From: Rhodobacter sp.
GTDB taxonomy: Bacteria; Pseudomonadota; Alphaproteobacteria; Rhodobacterales; Rhodobacteraceae
Direction: 5' to 3'
DNA length: 64,000 nt
NCBI GenBank assembly: GCA_027490955.1
Contig: JAIXXB010000011.1
Coordinates: 25,533-89,532, forward strand
The notes under the pieces were generated by a model. The model saw only the letters and a list, made by a program, of their open reading frames with translations, ran no database searches and was not told the DNA's origin. Made by a program: the position numbers and the translations under genes. How positions within the stretch are numbered: position 1 is the first letter of the stretch; each line of letters begins with the position of its first letter. Positions 14,817-24,312 of the stretch are shown piece by piece.

Positions 14817-15602
14817 ATGCAAAGCGGGATCATTCGGGAATCTCTTTTATCTAAGGCAGGACGTGGGTTGCGGCGGCGTTATAAATCGCTGGAGTTGCGC
14901 CTGCGGCGGCGGCTTGGTTCGCCCGTTGTTACATCCAGTTATGGGGCGCGATTTGTTGCCAATTATGCCGATGCGACCTTTTGGTTTTACATTAAGGCAT
15001 CTTATGGCTTCTTTTACTGGAGGCGGCTGTCGGCCGTCTCGCAGCCTTTCATCTTTTTGGATATCGGCGCAAACCAAGGTCTTTACACGATCTGCGCAGG
15101 CTGGAACCGTCATTGCCAGCGCGCCTATGCCTTTGAACCTGTGCCAACCAGTGCCGATTTGCTGGCCCAAAACCTTGCGCTGAACGGGGTGCAAGCGACC
15201 TGCGAGGTGGTGCGCAAAGCTGTGTCAGCCAGCAGCGGCCCCGTCGAGATTGTGATACACGCCGCCCACAGCGGGGCAGCTTCGATTGCGCAGGGCAATG
15301 TGGGTGGGCAAGATGTGCGGCGTGAATGGATACAAACCATCGATGCCGCGGGGCTGGACCAGATTGTTAAGGCGGGCGATCTTCCCGTTTATGTAAAGAT
15401 TGATGTCGAAGGCCATGAAGAAGCTGTGATCGGCGAGCTGTTGAAATGCAGCTTTGCAGGCCAGATCCGCGAGATGTTTTACGAGGTGGATCTGCGCTGG
15501 GTAAAACCTGAAGCCCTGCAAAACATGGTGCAGCAAGCTGGGTTCACCACGGCCAAAATCGGGCGCAGAAAACATTACGATGTGCTGGCCACGCGGGTAT
15601 AA
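14817..15602 (+). CDS. FkbM-family methyltransferase
   Basis: In this 261-residue protein, residues about 76-100 (FIFLDIGANQGLYTICAG) form the SAM-binding motif I. AFEPVPTSADLL follows, then YVKIDVEGHEEAVIGELL, which is the diagnostic FkbM pattern. FkbM enzymes methylate hydroxyls of sugars or small molecules. The first 50 residues are basic and lack a signal peptide, so the enzyme is cytoplasmic. The ATG at 14817 follows AGGGGCAGGG. Together with the nearby acyltransferase it suggests decoration of a surface polysaccharide. Confidence 0.85.
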   Translation: MQSGIIRESLLSKAGRGLRRRYKSLELRLRRRLGSPVVTSSYGARFVANYADATFWFYIKASYGFFYWRRLSAVSQPFIFLDIGANQGLYTICAGWNRHCQRAYAFEPVPTSADLLAQNLALNGVQATCEVVRKAVSASSGPVEIVIHAAHSGAASIAQGNVGGQDVRREWIQTIDAAGLDQIVKAGDLPVYVKIDVEGHEEAVIGELLKCSFAGQIREMFYEVDLRWVKPEALQNMVQQAGFTTAKIGRRKHYDVLATRV

Positions 15603-15623
15603 TCTGCGTTGCGCACAGCTTCC

Positions 15624-15632
15624 TGTGGATAA
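15624..15632 (-). promoter_or_regulatory. Single perfect DnaA box
   Basis: TGTGGATAA on the plus strand is TTATCCACA on the minus strand, the consensus DnaA box. It is alone, so this is not an origin by itself. It lies in a 144-base gap before a small gene and could titrate DnaA, regulate that gene, or be chance. Confidence 0.4.
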
Positions 15633-15746
15633 CTTTACGCGCTGAAGTTTTTCTTGCCTTTGTTTACCTTTTGCTAAGCATTTTTTGCCTAACCTGCGGA
15701 CATGGATCGTTGGTCGGCCCCGTTTGGGCCGCATTAGGGGGCCAGA

Positions 15747-16037
15747 ATGACCATTCAAACAAGTTTTCATGCAGCAAAAGGGCATGAATTTTTGGGCATG
15801 CGCCTGTCGCGGCGCGGCGAGGTAGAGGTTGTCTATGACAGCGGCGCAGCCGAGGGTGGGGTTGCCGAGCGGCGCGTTTGGCGGGTGATGCCGCAGGGGC
15901 AAGAGGCGGCAGGCCTCAGCTGGCGCGAAGAACAGGCGCTGTCCGAAGGGCTGCGAATCGCAGCAGGTGCACCGCGCGTTCTGGTGGCCCTTTATGATGA
16001 GATGAAAAAGCGCGCACTTCTTTTGGAAAATGCGTAA
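15747..16037 (+). CDS. Small hypothetical protein
   Basis: This 96-residue soluble protein starts at an ATG preceded by AGGGGG. Its sequence (SRRGEVEVVYDSG, RVWRVMPQGQEAAGLSW, LYDEMKKRALLL) matches no family I know. It has no cysteine and no membrane segment. It lies upstream of the polyamine-type transporter but is separated from it by 149 bases, so co-transcription is uncertain. Confidence 0.6.
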   Translation: MTIQTSFHAAKGHEFLGMRLSRRGEVEVVYDSGAAEGGVAERRVWRVMPQGQEAAGLSWREEQALSEGLRIAAGAPRVLVALYDEMKKRALLLENA

Positions 16038-16186
16038 AGCCAATCGTTTTGCCGCAGACGTCTTGCCCTTGGCGGGGCAACTCCTATAGTTTGGTCAAGG
16101 TTCTGCTTGCGCTTGGGCGAAGCCTGCGCATTATATGATCAAAATTTGGGCAGCAGCGATAAGCTGTGCCTTCCATAGGGGGAAAT

Positions 16187-17281
16187 ATGGCGCAATCTGC
16201 TGCAAGCCAGCCCAGCCTGCCTGCCCGCGCTGCGCCAAAGCGGCGGTCAGAGGCGGTGAATGGGCTGTTGATGGTCAGCCCAACGGCACTTTATGCGCTG
16301 CTGTTGCTGGCGGCGCCTTTGGTAACGATCTTCACCTATTCCTTCCTGACCGATGGTTATTTGACGGTGGAATTGACCCCCACCCTTGGCAGCTATGTCG
16401 AGGCGTGGACGAATGAGGTTTACCGCGTTGTGATGCTGCGCAGTCTGGGCGTGGCCATGGCGGTGACCTTGGTGACGGTGGTTTTGGCCTTTCCCATTGC
16501 CTATTACGTCAGCTTTTATGTCGATCCGTCGCGCAAATCGCTGTGGCTGTTTTTGATCACCATTCCGTTTTGGACCAGCTATCTGATCCGCGTTTTCCTG
16601 TGGAAAGTGATCTTGGGCTTTAACGGCGTGGTCAATTCGGGCCTGATGGGCCTTGGCCTGATTGACGAGCCTTTGACCTTTTTGCTGTATAACACCAATT
16701 CCATCGTCATCACGCTGGCCCATGCCTATGCGCCCTTTGCCATTTTGCCGATCTTCGTGGCGCTGGAAAAAATCGACCGATCTTTCCTAGAGGCGGGGCG
16801 CGATTTGGGCGAAAGCAGTTTTGTGACATTTTTGCGCGTGACCCTGCCTTTGGCCATGCCAGGGGTGATTTCGGCGGTGATGATCGTGTTTATCCCCACG
16901 ATTGGCGATTATGTTACCCCCCATCTGGTGGGCGGGCCCGAAGGCAAGATGGTCGCCAATTTGGTGCAGGTGCTCTATCTGAAACTGGACAATTATCCGC
17001 TGGGCAGCGCCTTGGCCGTATCTTCGATGCTGCTGGTGGGTCTGGTGTTGATGATGGCGGCGATGCAGCTTGCGATTTTTGGCTATGTTTTCAAACGCAT
17101 CGCAGGCACAACGCCGCTGATTCTAGCCATTTTCACCGCCTTGGCCGCCGCCCAAGCCTTGCTGCTGCTGGTGGTGGTTTTGTGGCTGATCACCGATAGC
17201 GCGGTTCTGACAGTCAGCCTTGGCGCGGCGCTGCATGCGGTTGCCCTTGTGGCCCTGCGCCGCAAAAGGAGCGCACTATGA
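16187..17281 (+). CDS. ABC transporter permease, PotB/PotH type, with C-terminal extension
   Basis: This is a 364-residue inner-membrane protein. The first 300 residues have the six-helix layout of polyamine/2-aminoethylphosphonate-type permeases, with the EAA loop LEAGRDLGESSFVTFLRVTLPLAMPG. A C-terminal extension of about 65 residues adds two hydrophobic helices (LILAIFTALAAAQALLLLVVVLWL and a second one); ordinary PotB proteins end before this. AGGGGG precedes the ATG at 16187. The stop overlaps the next permease start as ATGA, so the three transporter genes form one operon. No periplasmic binding-protein gene is adjacent, so the substrate cannot be settled here; spermidine/putrescine is the usual one for this family. 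Confidence 0.85.
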   Translation: MAQSAASQPSLPARAAPKRRSEAVNGLLMVSPTALYALLLLAAPLVTIFTYSFLTDGYLTVELTPTLGSYVEAWTNEVYRVVMLRSLGVAMAVTLVTVVLAFPIAYYVSFYVDPSRKSLWLFLITIPFWTSYLIRVFLWKVILGFNGVVNSGLMGLGLIDEPLTFLLYNTNSIVITLAHAYAPFAILPIFVALEKIDRSFLEAGRDLGESSFVTFLRVTLPLAMPGVISAVMIVFIPTIGDYVTPHLVGGPEGKMVANLVQVLYLKLDNYPLGSALAVSSMLLVGLVLMMAAMQLAIFGYVFKRIAGTTPLILAIFTALAAAQALLLLVVVLWLITDSAVLTVSLGAALHAVALVALRRKRSAL

Positions 17282-18084
17282 AAGGGGGATGGTTTCGCAT
17301 CTATGCCTATGGGTTTTTGCTGTTTCTCTATGCGCCCATCCTGCTATTGCCGATTTTCGCCTTTAACGATGGCGCAATCGTCGCCTTTCCTTTGGCGGGC
17401 TTTACCACGAAATGGTTCGAACAGCTTTGGGTGGAACCAGCGCTGCATCAGGCGCTGAAAAACTCGCTGATTATCGCAGTCTCGGCCTCGATCCTATCGA
17501 CCTGCCTTGGCATTTTCGCCGCCCGCGCCAGCACGCGCTATAATTTCCCTCTGCGCGGTGGGATCATTGGCATGATCATGCTGCCATTGGTTTTGCCTGA
17601 AATTATCCTTGCCATTGCGCTGCTTGTGGTGCTGCTGGGCATTGGCATTCCTTTGTCGATCTATACGGTGATTTTGGGCCATGTCCTTGTTTGCACGCCG
17701 TTTTCCATTGCGGTGCTGACAGCGGCCTTCCAATCGCTGGACAAATCTTTGGAAGAGGCGGCCTATGATTTGGGCGAAACCCCTGCCTCGACGTTTCGGT
17801 TGATTATCCTGCCCTTGGTCACGCCTGGCATCATTTCATCGCTGCTGATGACCTTTACCATTTCCTTGGACGAGTTTTTGATGGCCTTCTTCCTTGCAGG
17901 AACCGAGCCGACCTTGCCCGTCTATATCTTTTCGCAGTTCCGCTTTCCAAAATCTGTGCCTGTGGTTTTGGCGCTGGGTACGGTTTTGGTGGTGGCATCG
18001 ATCATCCTTCTGACCATCGCAGAATATTTCCGCCGCCGCGGCATTGCCAAAACGGGCGGGAAAGACACTGGAGGCTTCCTATGA
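17278..18084 (+). CDS. ABC transporter permease, PotC/PotI type
   Basis: This 268-residue integral membrane protein has six hydrophobic helices and the EAA loop LEEAAYDLGETPASTFRLIILPLVTPG around residue 160. The N-terminal YLFLYAPI-type segment (FLLFLYAPILLLPIFAFND) is typical of PotC. It pairs with the preceding permease to form the channel. Both ends overlap neighbours by four bases (ATGA), so expression is tightly coupled with the ATPase. Confidence 0.9.
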   Translation: MKGGWFRIYAYGFLLFLYAPILLLPIFAFNDGAIVAFPLAGFTTKWFEQLWVEPALHQALKNSLIIAVSASILSTCLGIFAARASTRYNFPLRGGIIGMIMLPLVLPEIILAIALLVVLLGIGIPLSIYTVILGHVLVCTPFSIAVLTAAFQSLDKSLEEAAYDLGETPASTFRLIILPLVTPGIISSLLMTFTISLDEFLMAFFLAGTEPTLPVYIFSQFRFPKSVPVVLALGTVLVVASIILLTIAEYFRRRGIAKTGGKDTGGFL

Positions 18085-19181
18085 GTTCCGAAAAACCCGT
18101 CATGATCGAATTTCGGGACGTGCATAAATATTATGGCGATTACCACGCGCTGCGCGGTATCAATGCAACCATCCGCGCGGGCGAGTTTTTCTCGCTGCTG
18201 GGGCCATCGGGTTGCGGCAAAACCACGCTACTCCGCACGATCGCGGGGTTTGAAGGGATTTCGTCGGGCGCGGTGATGATTGGCGGCGAAGATATGGCCG
18301 ATGTGCCCGCCAACCAACGCCCGACCAATATGGTGTTTCAATCCTATGCGATTTTTCCGCATTTGACTGTGGCGGAAAATGTGGGCTTTGGCCTGCGCAA
18401 AGACCCAAGGACCAAGGCGGAAAAGGCCAAGGCCGTGGATGAGGCGCTGGGAATGGTTGGGCTGACAGGCTATGGCGCGCGGGCAGCACATGCGCTGTCG
18501 GGCGGGCAGCGCCAGCGCGTCGCCTTGGCCAGAGCGTTGATTCTGAAACCAAAAGTTCTGCTGCTGGACGAGCCGCTGTCAGCGCTGGATAAAAAGATGC
18601 GCGAGCAGATGCAGGTCGAACTGATCAAACTGCAGCGCCAAGTGGGCATCACCTTTATTCTGGTCACCCATGACCAAGAGGAAGCTTTGGTGATGTCTGA
18701 TCGCATCGCCGTGATGTTCGAAGGGCAAATTGCCCAACTTGCCGACCCTGAAACCCTGTATCGCCGCCCCGCCAGCCGCAAAGTGGCCGATTTTATTGGC
18801 ACGATGAATTTCCTGCCTGCCAAGATTTTGTCCGAAGCCGGCGGTAAGGTTGAAGTCGAGGCGCAGGGTTTTGGCAAAATGACCCTGAACGCCGACCAAG
18901 TGATGAGCGCCGAGGGTGCGGCAGGCGGCGCAACTGTGGGCTTTCGCCCCGAAACCCTGACCATTTTGTTCGATGGTCAAGCCACAGCCGAGCAGCATTG
19001 CGACGCGGTGGTGGAAGAGGTCGTTTATTACGGCGATATGACCTATTACGATATCAAAATCCAAGGCTGCGACAGCGCCGTCCGCCTGTCGATGCGCAAT
19101 GTCTTTGGCCGCCCCGTGCTGGAAATTGGCACGAAAACACGCGTGGCATGGTCGGCGGGGGCGCTGGTTTTGTTCCGCTGA
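18081..19181 (+). CDS. ABC transporter ATP-binding protein, PotA/PotG type
   Basis: This is a 366-residue ATPase. In order, it shows Walker A GPSGCGKTT (about residue 40), the Q-loop VFQSYAIFPHLTV, the signature LSGGQRQRVALARAL, Walker B LLLDEPLSALD and the switch His in LVTHDQEEAL. The last 110 residues form a TOBE-type regulatory domain, as in PotA. It powers the two permeases encoded just before it. It is the last gene of the operon and is followed by a hairpin and a conserved intergenic motif. Confidence 0.93.
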   Translation: MSSEKPVMIEFRDVHKYYGDYHALRGINATIRAGEFFSLLGPSGCGKTTLLRTIAGFEGISSGAVMIGGEDMADVPANQRPTNMVFQSYAIFPHLTVAENVGFGLRKDPRTKAEKAKAVDEALGMVGLTGYGARAAHALSGGQRQRVALARALILKPKVLLLDEPLSALDKKMREQMQVELIKLQRQVGITFILVTHDQEEALVMSDRIAVMFEGQIAQLADPETLYRRPASRKVADFIGTMNFLPAKILSEAGGKVEVEAQGFGKMTLNADQVMSAEGAAGGATVGFRPETLTILFDGQATAEQHCDAVVEEVVYYGDMTYYDIKIQGCDSAVRLSMRNVFGRPVLEIGTKTRVAWSAGALVLFR

Positions 19182-19246
19182 AGGGGGCGCTCACGCCCCC
19201 TCGCGCTGCGCGCTCACCCCCTGAGGATATTTGGAAAAAGAAGAAG
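19182..19246. repeat. Hairpin plus GAGGATATTTG element between convergent genes, copy 1
   Basis: AGGGGGCG and CGCCCCCT (19182-19201) form a perfect 8-base stem around CTCA. At 19223-19246 follows GAGGATATTTGG and a purine-rich A/G tail. Almost the same motif occurs at 54873-54896, also between convergent genes and after a GC-rich hairpin. From memory, similar motifs are frequent at gene ends in Rhodobacteraceae; they may mark termination or RNA processing. Confidence 0.6.
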
Positions 19247-19257
19247 CCGCGCGCGCA

Positions 19258-20130
19258 TTAGCGTTTGAGGATTTTCGGCGTGCCAGTGATTTTGTCGTCA
19301 GGCTTGCCGATGACATTATCGTCGCGCCCTGCGAAATCTAGGCTGCGCAAGATCACCTGCATCACTGCGATACGGGTGCGCAATTTGTCATCGGACAAAA
19401 TCACAGTCCACGGCGCTGTTTTGAAATGGGATTTTTCCAGCGTCTCGTCGATGGCTGCGCTATAGGCGTCCCATTTGGACAGCCCATCAATGTCGATTTG
19501 CGACAATTTCCATTGTTTCAGCGGGTCTTGCTCGCGGTCGAGAAAGCGTTTGAGCTGTTCAGCTTGGCCCACCTCCAGCCAGAATTTCAGAAAGGTGATG
19601 CCTTCATCGACCAGCATATGTTCAAATTCTGGCAATTGGCGGAAAAACTTTTGCCGCTGTTCGGGTTTGCAAAAGCCAAAGACATGTTCGACCACGCCGC
19701 GATTGTACCAACTGCGATCGAACAGCGCGATTTCGCCTTTTGCGGGCAGATGGTCGATATAGCGTTGAAAATACCATTGGCCCGCCTCGCGTTCGGTGGG
19801 TTTGGACAGGGCAACCACCGCCGCGCCGCGCGGGTTCATATGGGCGCGCACGGTATCAATCGCGCCCCCTTTTCCCGCTGCATCGCGGCCTTCGAACAGA
19901 ACGACCAATCGTTTGCCCGTGGCTTTCACATCGGCCTGCAGGCGCGCCATTTGAATTTGCAGCGCGTCCATATGGGCATTATAGGCCTTTTTCTTCATTT
20001 CGGTGCGATAGGGGTAATCTGCCCATAGGATTTCATCCTTGTGCGCCTCGGCCAAGGCGCGGCGGACGGATTGCGGCGCGCCAGTGGCGGCATAGGCACT
20101 GATCGCGCCGTCAAAGGGCAGGGTGGTCAT
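19258..20130 (-). CDS. ppk2: Polyphosphate kinase 2
   Basis: This is a 290-residue PPK2-family enzyme. Residues about 75-95 contain the P-loop [13 protein letters not shown]. The lid and catalytic region [18 protein letters not shown] and FLKFWLEVG follow. PPK2 enzymes transfer phosphate between polyphosphate and nucleoside diphosphates or monophosphates, favouring nucleotide synthesis from polyphosphate. Length and motif spacing fit a single-domain PPK2; the class cannot be fixed by eye. AAAGGA precedes the ATG. The gene is convergent with the transporter operon and stands alone. Confidence 0.9.
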   Translation of the reverse strand: MTTLPFDGAISAYAATGAPQSVRRALAEAHKDEILWADYPYRTEMKKKAYNAHMDALQIQMARLQADVKATGKRLVVLFEGRDAAGKGGAIDTVRAHMNPRGAAVVALSKPTEREAGQWYFQRYIDHLPAKGEIALFDRSWYNRGVVEHVFGFCKPEQRQKFFRQLPEFEHMLVDEGITFLKFWLEVGQAEQLKRFLDREQDPLKQWKLSQIDIDGLSKWDAYSAAIDETLEKSHFKTAPWTVILSDDKLRTRIAVMQVILRSLDFAGRDDNVIGKPDDKITGTPKILKR

Positions 20131-20175
20131 GGCATATCCTTTGGGTTGTTTTGCCCAGTATGCCAGTGTTTTGCG

Positions 20176-21099
20176 TTAAGGCAACAGGCGCGCAAGGGCT
20201 GCAAGCACTGTAGCGAGATGGGCGTGATGGGGCATGTGGCCTGCGCCGTGCAGAATGGACAGGTGGGCGCGGGGCAGGATATGGGCCAGCTTTTGCGCGT
20301 GGATCGCCAGCGGCACGATGGTATCGGCGTCGCCGTGAATCATCTCGCAGGGCATATCCAAGGCGGGGTATTCCGCCATTTGGGCGCGAATATCACCCAA
20401 AAGCGCGTTCACTTGCGCGGTATTGGCGGCAAGGCTGTGCGCGCGGGTGGCCAGCATTGCGCCAAAATCGTCCAGATAGGCGGGCGGTGCGGATTGGGGG
20501 GCGAAAACGGCATTTGTGGCGCGGCGCACATAGGCCACCCGCACAAGGGCGGCGGCAATGGGCGCCACAAGCGCGCGGCCAAAGCGGGTATTTGTGATGC
20601 GATACCAAAGGTCTAGCTTGCCAGGCCATGGCAGGCTGGGCGCAGAGATCAGCATCAAGGCCGCAGGTTTCTCCTGCACAGCCCATGCCAGCGCGACCGA
20701 TCCGCCATAGCTATGGCCCAATAGGACAGGTGTTCTGATGCCAAGTGCGGCGCAAGCCGCGCGCAGATGGGCGGCCTGCGTGGCCAAATGATCGCCCCCT
20801 GCAATCGCATCTGAATATCCATGGCCGGGCCTGTCAAAGGCGGTCACGCGAAAGCGGTCTTCCAGCGCCTTGCGCAGGCCAAATTCCCATTCGCGCAGAT
20901 TGCCCGATGCGCCGTGAATCAGCACGATATCAGGGCCTGATCCGCTGATTTTATAATGCAACTTCGCGCCGCCAATGGTGACAAACGCACCGATGGGGGC
21001 AAAGCGCGCCTCTATCCTGCGCCGCCTGATGTGCAGGCGCAGCCACAACGCGGCGGTCAGTGCCAGAAAAAGGGCCGCATTAAAGACCAATGTTTTCAA
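20176..21099 (-). CDS. Alpha/beta hydrolase with N-terminal membrane anchor
   Basis: This is a 307-residue protein. A hydrophobic helix at the N-terminus ([17 protein letters not shown]) is followed by a basic stretch, so it is probably membrane-anchored. The alpha/beta-hydrolase core has an oxyanion HGASG motif, the nucleophile elbow GHSYGG, an acid in HGDADTIVP and His in GAGHMPHH. The substrate is unknown; lipase or esterase activity is plausible. I chose the TTG at 21099, which overlaps the end of metA by 20 bases. An ATG at 21159 would overlap more and add a polar segment before the anchor. Confidence 0.8.
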   Translation of the reverse strand: MKTLVFNAALFLALTAALWLRLHIRRRRIEARFAPIGAFVTIGGAKLHYKISGSGPDIVLIHGASGNLREWEFGLRKALEDRFRVTAFDRPGHGYSDAIAGGDHLATQAAHLRAACAALGIRTPVLLGHSYGGSVALAWAVQEKPAALMLISAPSLPWPGKLDLWYRITNTRFGRALVAPIAAALVRVAYVRRATNAVFAPQSAPPAYLDDFGAMLATRAHSLAANTAQVNALLGDIRAQMAEYPALDMPCEMIHGDADTIVPLAIHAQKLAHILPRAHLSILHGAGHMPHHAHLATVLAALARLLP

Positions 21100-22003
21100 G
21101 CGCGTAGGGGGTCGATTGGTAAATCTCGTTGATCCAATTGCCATAAAGCAAATGCGCATGGCTGCGCCAGCGATTCAGCGGTGGGCGAGAGGGATCATCG
21201 CCTTCGTAATAATTCAGCGGCACATTGATCGGCGTGCCATTGGCGATATCGCGGTCATATTCCTGTTTCAGCGTATCGCTGTCATATTCAAAATGGTTGA
21301 AAATATATAAGGCGCGGTGGCCCGCATCTTCCACCAAACAGGGGCCAACCTCTTCGCTGGCCAGCAATGTGCGCAGGCCTTTGGCGGCATCAATCTCGCC
21401 TTGGCGCATTTCTGTCCAGCGCGAGACGGGGATGACGAAATCATCCGAAAACCCGCGCAAATAGGGCGAGGTGGGCGCGATATTGCGGTGGCGAAACGCG
21501 CCAAAGGCCTTGTGCGGCAGGATATGTTTTTTCACGCCGTGGAAATGGTAAATCATCGCCATGCCGCCCCAGCATACGCCAAAGGTGGAATGGACATGGG
21601 TTTGCGTCCAATCCATCACGCGGCGCAATTCGGGCCAATAGGTCACCTCTTCAAAGGGCAAATGTTCAATCGGCGCACCTGTGATGATCAGCCCGTCAAA
21701 CTTTTCCCCCGTGGCCGCCACCTCGGAAAAGGGGCGGTAAAAGGTTTCCATATGCGCGGCGGCGGTGTTTTTGCTGTGATGCTCGCTCATCCGGATCAGT
21801 TGAAAATCAATCTGCAAGGGGGTTGCACCGATCAGGCGGGCGAATTGATTTTCGGTCTGAATCTTTTTCGGCATCAGATTGAGCAGCCCAATGCGCAGAG
21901 GGCGAATCTCTTGGGCGCTGGCGCGTTCGGGGGTCATCACCATCACGCCTTCGCGCGACAGAACTTCATAAGCGGGCAGATTTTGCGGCAGGGTAATGGG
22001 CAT
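21080..22003 (-). CDS. metA: Homoserine O-acetyltransferase (MetA family)
   Basis: This 307-residue MetA-type acyltransferase catalyses the first committed step of methionine synthesis. Typical blocks are [37 protein letters not shown] and the nucleophile C144 in FGVCWGG. In this family the residue after GAP[LIV] sets donor choice: Gly (E. coli 111) goes with succinyl-CoA and Glu with acetyl-CoA. Here it is Glu113, so I infer acetyl transfer. The gene starts 8 bases after an ATPase gene and its end overlaps the hydrolase, so all three are likely co-transcribed. Confidence 0.92.
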   Translation of the reverse strand: MPITLPQNLPAYEVLSREGVMVMTPERASAQEIRPLRIGLLNLMPKKIQTENQFARLIGATPLQIDFQLIRMSEHHSKNTAAAHMETFYRPFSEVAATGEKFDGLIITGAPIEHLPFEEVTYWPELRRVMDWTQTHVHSTFGVCWGGMAMIYHFHGVKKHILPHKAFGAFRHRNIAPTSPYLRGFSDDFVIPVSRWTEMRQGEIDAAKGLRTLLASEEVGPCLVEDAGHRALYIFNHFEYDSDTLKQEYDRDIANGTPINVPLNYYEGDDPSRPPLNRWRSHAHLLYGNWINEIYQSTPYALENIGL

Positions 22004-22011
22004 AATGCGCC

Positions 22012-22884
22012 TTACATAAGGACATGGGCGGCGCGGTCAATGGCACTTGCGATCATTGCGTCAAAGGCGGCGGGGGTCTTGGCGGCCGCGACATGATCGG
22101 CGGTCACAGTCACGCCCCAGCGCGCCATCGCCTGATAGCGCGGCTGGCGCGCATCCAAAAGCCGCGCGTAACCAAAGCGCAAAAATGCATCGGGATCTGC
22201 GCTGTCTGCGCTGGCCCCCGTTTGCGCCAAAAACTCGCCCCAGACCTGCATCAAAAATTCGGGGCGGTAATACATCGGCTTTGGCGCGCGGTCAAAACGG
22301 CGGGCCAATTCGGCGCGGTGATCGTCTGATCCTTTGATCCAGACCAGCAGCATGTTTTCCGCCATGGCCGCCATGGTGGAATCTTGCGGATCGCTGCCAT
22401 CGACCACCTCGCAGATCGAGCCTGACGTATCGCAGACAAAGTTTTGATATCCATAGATATTTTGCGCACGTTCAATGAAACGCGCCGTATCCAGCAGCGC
22501 CGATACTTCGGCTGCGCGATGCTGATCTTGGCGGCGCTGATATTCGCCAAAAGGAAGCCCGCCCTTGGCCGCATCACCAGGTTTGCCCAGATAGGTGGAC
22601 AGTGGGGCTAGGTTATCAAAGGTGATATTGGAGGCGATATACACCGAATCTGACAGCATCAATTCGCGCAACAGCGGCACTTTCATCGCCTCGCGTTTGA
22701 AATTATCGCTGATAAATTCGCCCATATAGCGCGTGCCAATGCGGTAATCTACCGAGTAGTGGAACCAATCGGCCTGCGTGCGCAGCATGCCTGCCAACGT
22801 GGTTTTGCCAAGGCCAGACATGCCAAACAGCAGCACGCGCTTTGCGTTCGAGGCCAAATACTCTGCGCCGCTGGAATAAATCAT
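22012..22884 (-). CDS. P-loop ATPase, family unclear
   Basis: This is a 290-residue cytoplasmic protein with a clear Walker A near the N-terminus ([12 protein letters not shown], about residues 18-29). DYRIGTRYM follows and later [13 protein letters not shown], which may supply the Walker B Asp. The layout suggests a small kinase or ATPase acting on a nucleotide or protein. I do not recognise a named family. Eight bases separate it from metA, so it is the first gene of that operon and may affect methionine synthesis, but this is only context. Confidence 0.75.
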   Translation of the reverse strand: MIYSSGAEYLASNAKRVLLFGMSGLGKTTLAGMLRTQADWFHYSVDYRIGTRYMGEFISDNFKREAMKVPLLRELMLSDSVYIASNITFDNLAPLSTYLGKPGDAAKGGLPFGEYQRRQDQHRAAEVSALLDTARFIERAQNIYGYQNFVCDTSGSICEVVDGSDPQDSTMAAMAENMLLVWIKGSDDHRAELARRFDRAPKPMYYRPEFLMQVWGEFLAQTGASADSADPDAFLRFGYARLLDARQPRYQAMARWGVTVTADHVAAAKTPAAFDAMIASAIDRAAHVLM

Positions 22885-22935
22885 ATCGCCCCCGTTTTGG
22901 ACTTGATAGCGAATCGGGCGGCAGGGGGGAAGGGC

Positions 22936-24261
22936 CTAGCTGTCTTTGCCATCCAAACGATCGGCGCGGCGCAGGGCAGGGAACCAATAGGCCCAAAGCC
23001 CCGTGATCGCCAGCGTGCCAATCCCGCCCAGCACCACCGCGCCCACAGGCCCGATAAAGCGCGCCACAAAGCCCGATTCAAATTCGCCCAGCTCGTTACT
23101 GCCTGCAATAAACAGCCCCGAAACCGAACTGACGCGTCCGCGCATATGGTCGGGGGTGACCACTTGCACAAGGGTTTGGCGCACAAAGACCGAAATCATA
23201 TCGGCCGCCCCCAGCACCACCAGCGCAGCCAGCGACAGATATAGATTGCGCGACAGGCCAAAGATGATGGTCGCCGCGCCAAAGACGGCCACCGCCCACA
23301 GCATCCGCCGCCCTGCATGGCGCACCAAAGGAAAACGCGCCAGCACCAGCGCCACCGCCACAGCGCCCATAGCTGGCCCTGCCCGCAGCAGGCCAAATCC
23401 TTCGGGGCCAACATTCAAAATATCGGCGGCAAAGGCGGGCAGCAGCGCCGTGGCCCCGCCCAAAAGCACGGCAAATAAATCCAGCGAAATCGCCCCGAAA
23501 ATCAGCTTATGGCCCCAAACATAGGCCAAACCCTCTTTGATTTGCGCCCATTTGCCACCTGCCTGCCGTTCGGGTGTGCTGGGCGATGTGATCTGCAAAA
23601 GCAAGATCACCCCAGCCAGCATCAGCGCGGCGGCTATGGCAAATGCGCCCTGTGCAGCCACAGCGGCAATGGCCAGCCCACCTGCCCAAGGCCCCGCCAC
23701 TGTGGCCAATTGCCACGAGATCGACTTCATCGCAATCGCGCGCGGCATCGCTTCTGGCGTGACCAACATCGGCACCAGCGCGCTGGCAGCAGGGGCCAAA
23801 AACGCGCGCGCCGCGCCAAACACAGCCGCGGCCATGAAATAGGCCGAAAAATGCGGCACATCATAGGCCGCGATATAGGCCAGCCATGCCACAGACAAAA
23901 TCTGCGCGGCAATCGACAGAACGCTGATGCGCAGGCGCGAATGGCGATCGGCCAGCGATCCTGCAAATAAGGTCAGGGCAAACAGCGGCAGAAAATGCGC
24001 CAGCCCCACCAGCCCAATCATCAAGGCCGCCTCGGACATCGACATGGTTTGCCGCGCAAGGTTATAAACCTGCCAGCCAATCGCCACGTTTTGAATCTGC
24101 ACCCCGATATTGATAGAGAATGTGCCAGCCCAAAACCGCCCAAAATCTGGGAAGCGCAGCAAAAAGGCGCTGCGCGCAGGGTTGATTGCGGGGTTTACCA
24201 TAGGCCAGCGATACTGCAGCCGTGCTGCGCCTGCAAGGCTTGTGCGCAGATGGGTTGCCAT
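22936..24261 (-). CDS. MFS transporter (MFS_3/enterobactin-exporter type)
   Basis: This membrane protein of about 441 residues has twelve hydrophobic helices. The entry FLLRFPDFGRFWAGTFSINIGVQIQNVAIGWQVYNL and the loop GSLADRHSRLRI are typical of the EntS-like MFS_3 group, which exports siderophores, drugs or other small molecules. The frame is open much further upstream, but those residues lie opposite the nitroreductase gene and are not transporter-like. The ATG at 24261 has AAGGCAAGG upstream; an ATG at 24201 is the alternative. It is divergent from the nitroreductase gene, with about 50 bases between the starts. Confidence 0.87.
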   Translation of the reverse strand: MATHLRTSLAGAARLQYRWPMVNPAINPARSAFLLRFPDFGRFWAGTFSINIGVQIQNVAIGWQVYNLARQTMSMSEAALMIGLVGLAHFLPLFALTLFAGSLADRHSRLRISVLSIAAQILSVAWLAYIAAYDVPHFSAYFMAAAVFGAARAFLAPAASALVPMLVTPEAMPRAIAMKSISWQLATVAGPWAGGLAIAAVAAQGAFAIAAALMLAGVILLLQITSPSTPERQAGGKWAQIKEGLAYVWGHKLIFGAISLDLFAVLLGGATALLPAFAADILNVGPEGFGLLRAGPAMGAVAVALVLARFPLVRHAGRRMLWAVAVFGAATIIFGLSRNLYLSLAALVVLGAADMISVFVRQTLVQVVTPDHMRGRVSSVSGLFIAGSNELGEFESGFVARFIGPVGAVVLGGIGTLAITGLWAYWFPALRRADRLDGKDS

Positions 24262-24312
24262 GGCGCAGCCTTGCCTTAAATAGCGGTGCTCAGTGTAAAG
24301 GATTTCGCAGAT

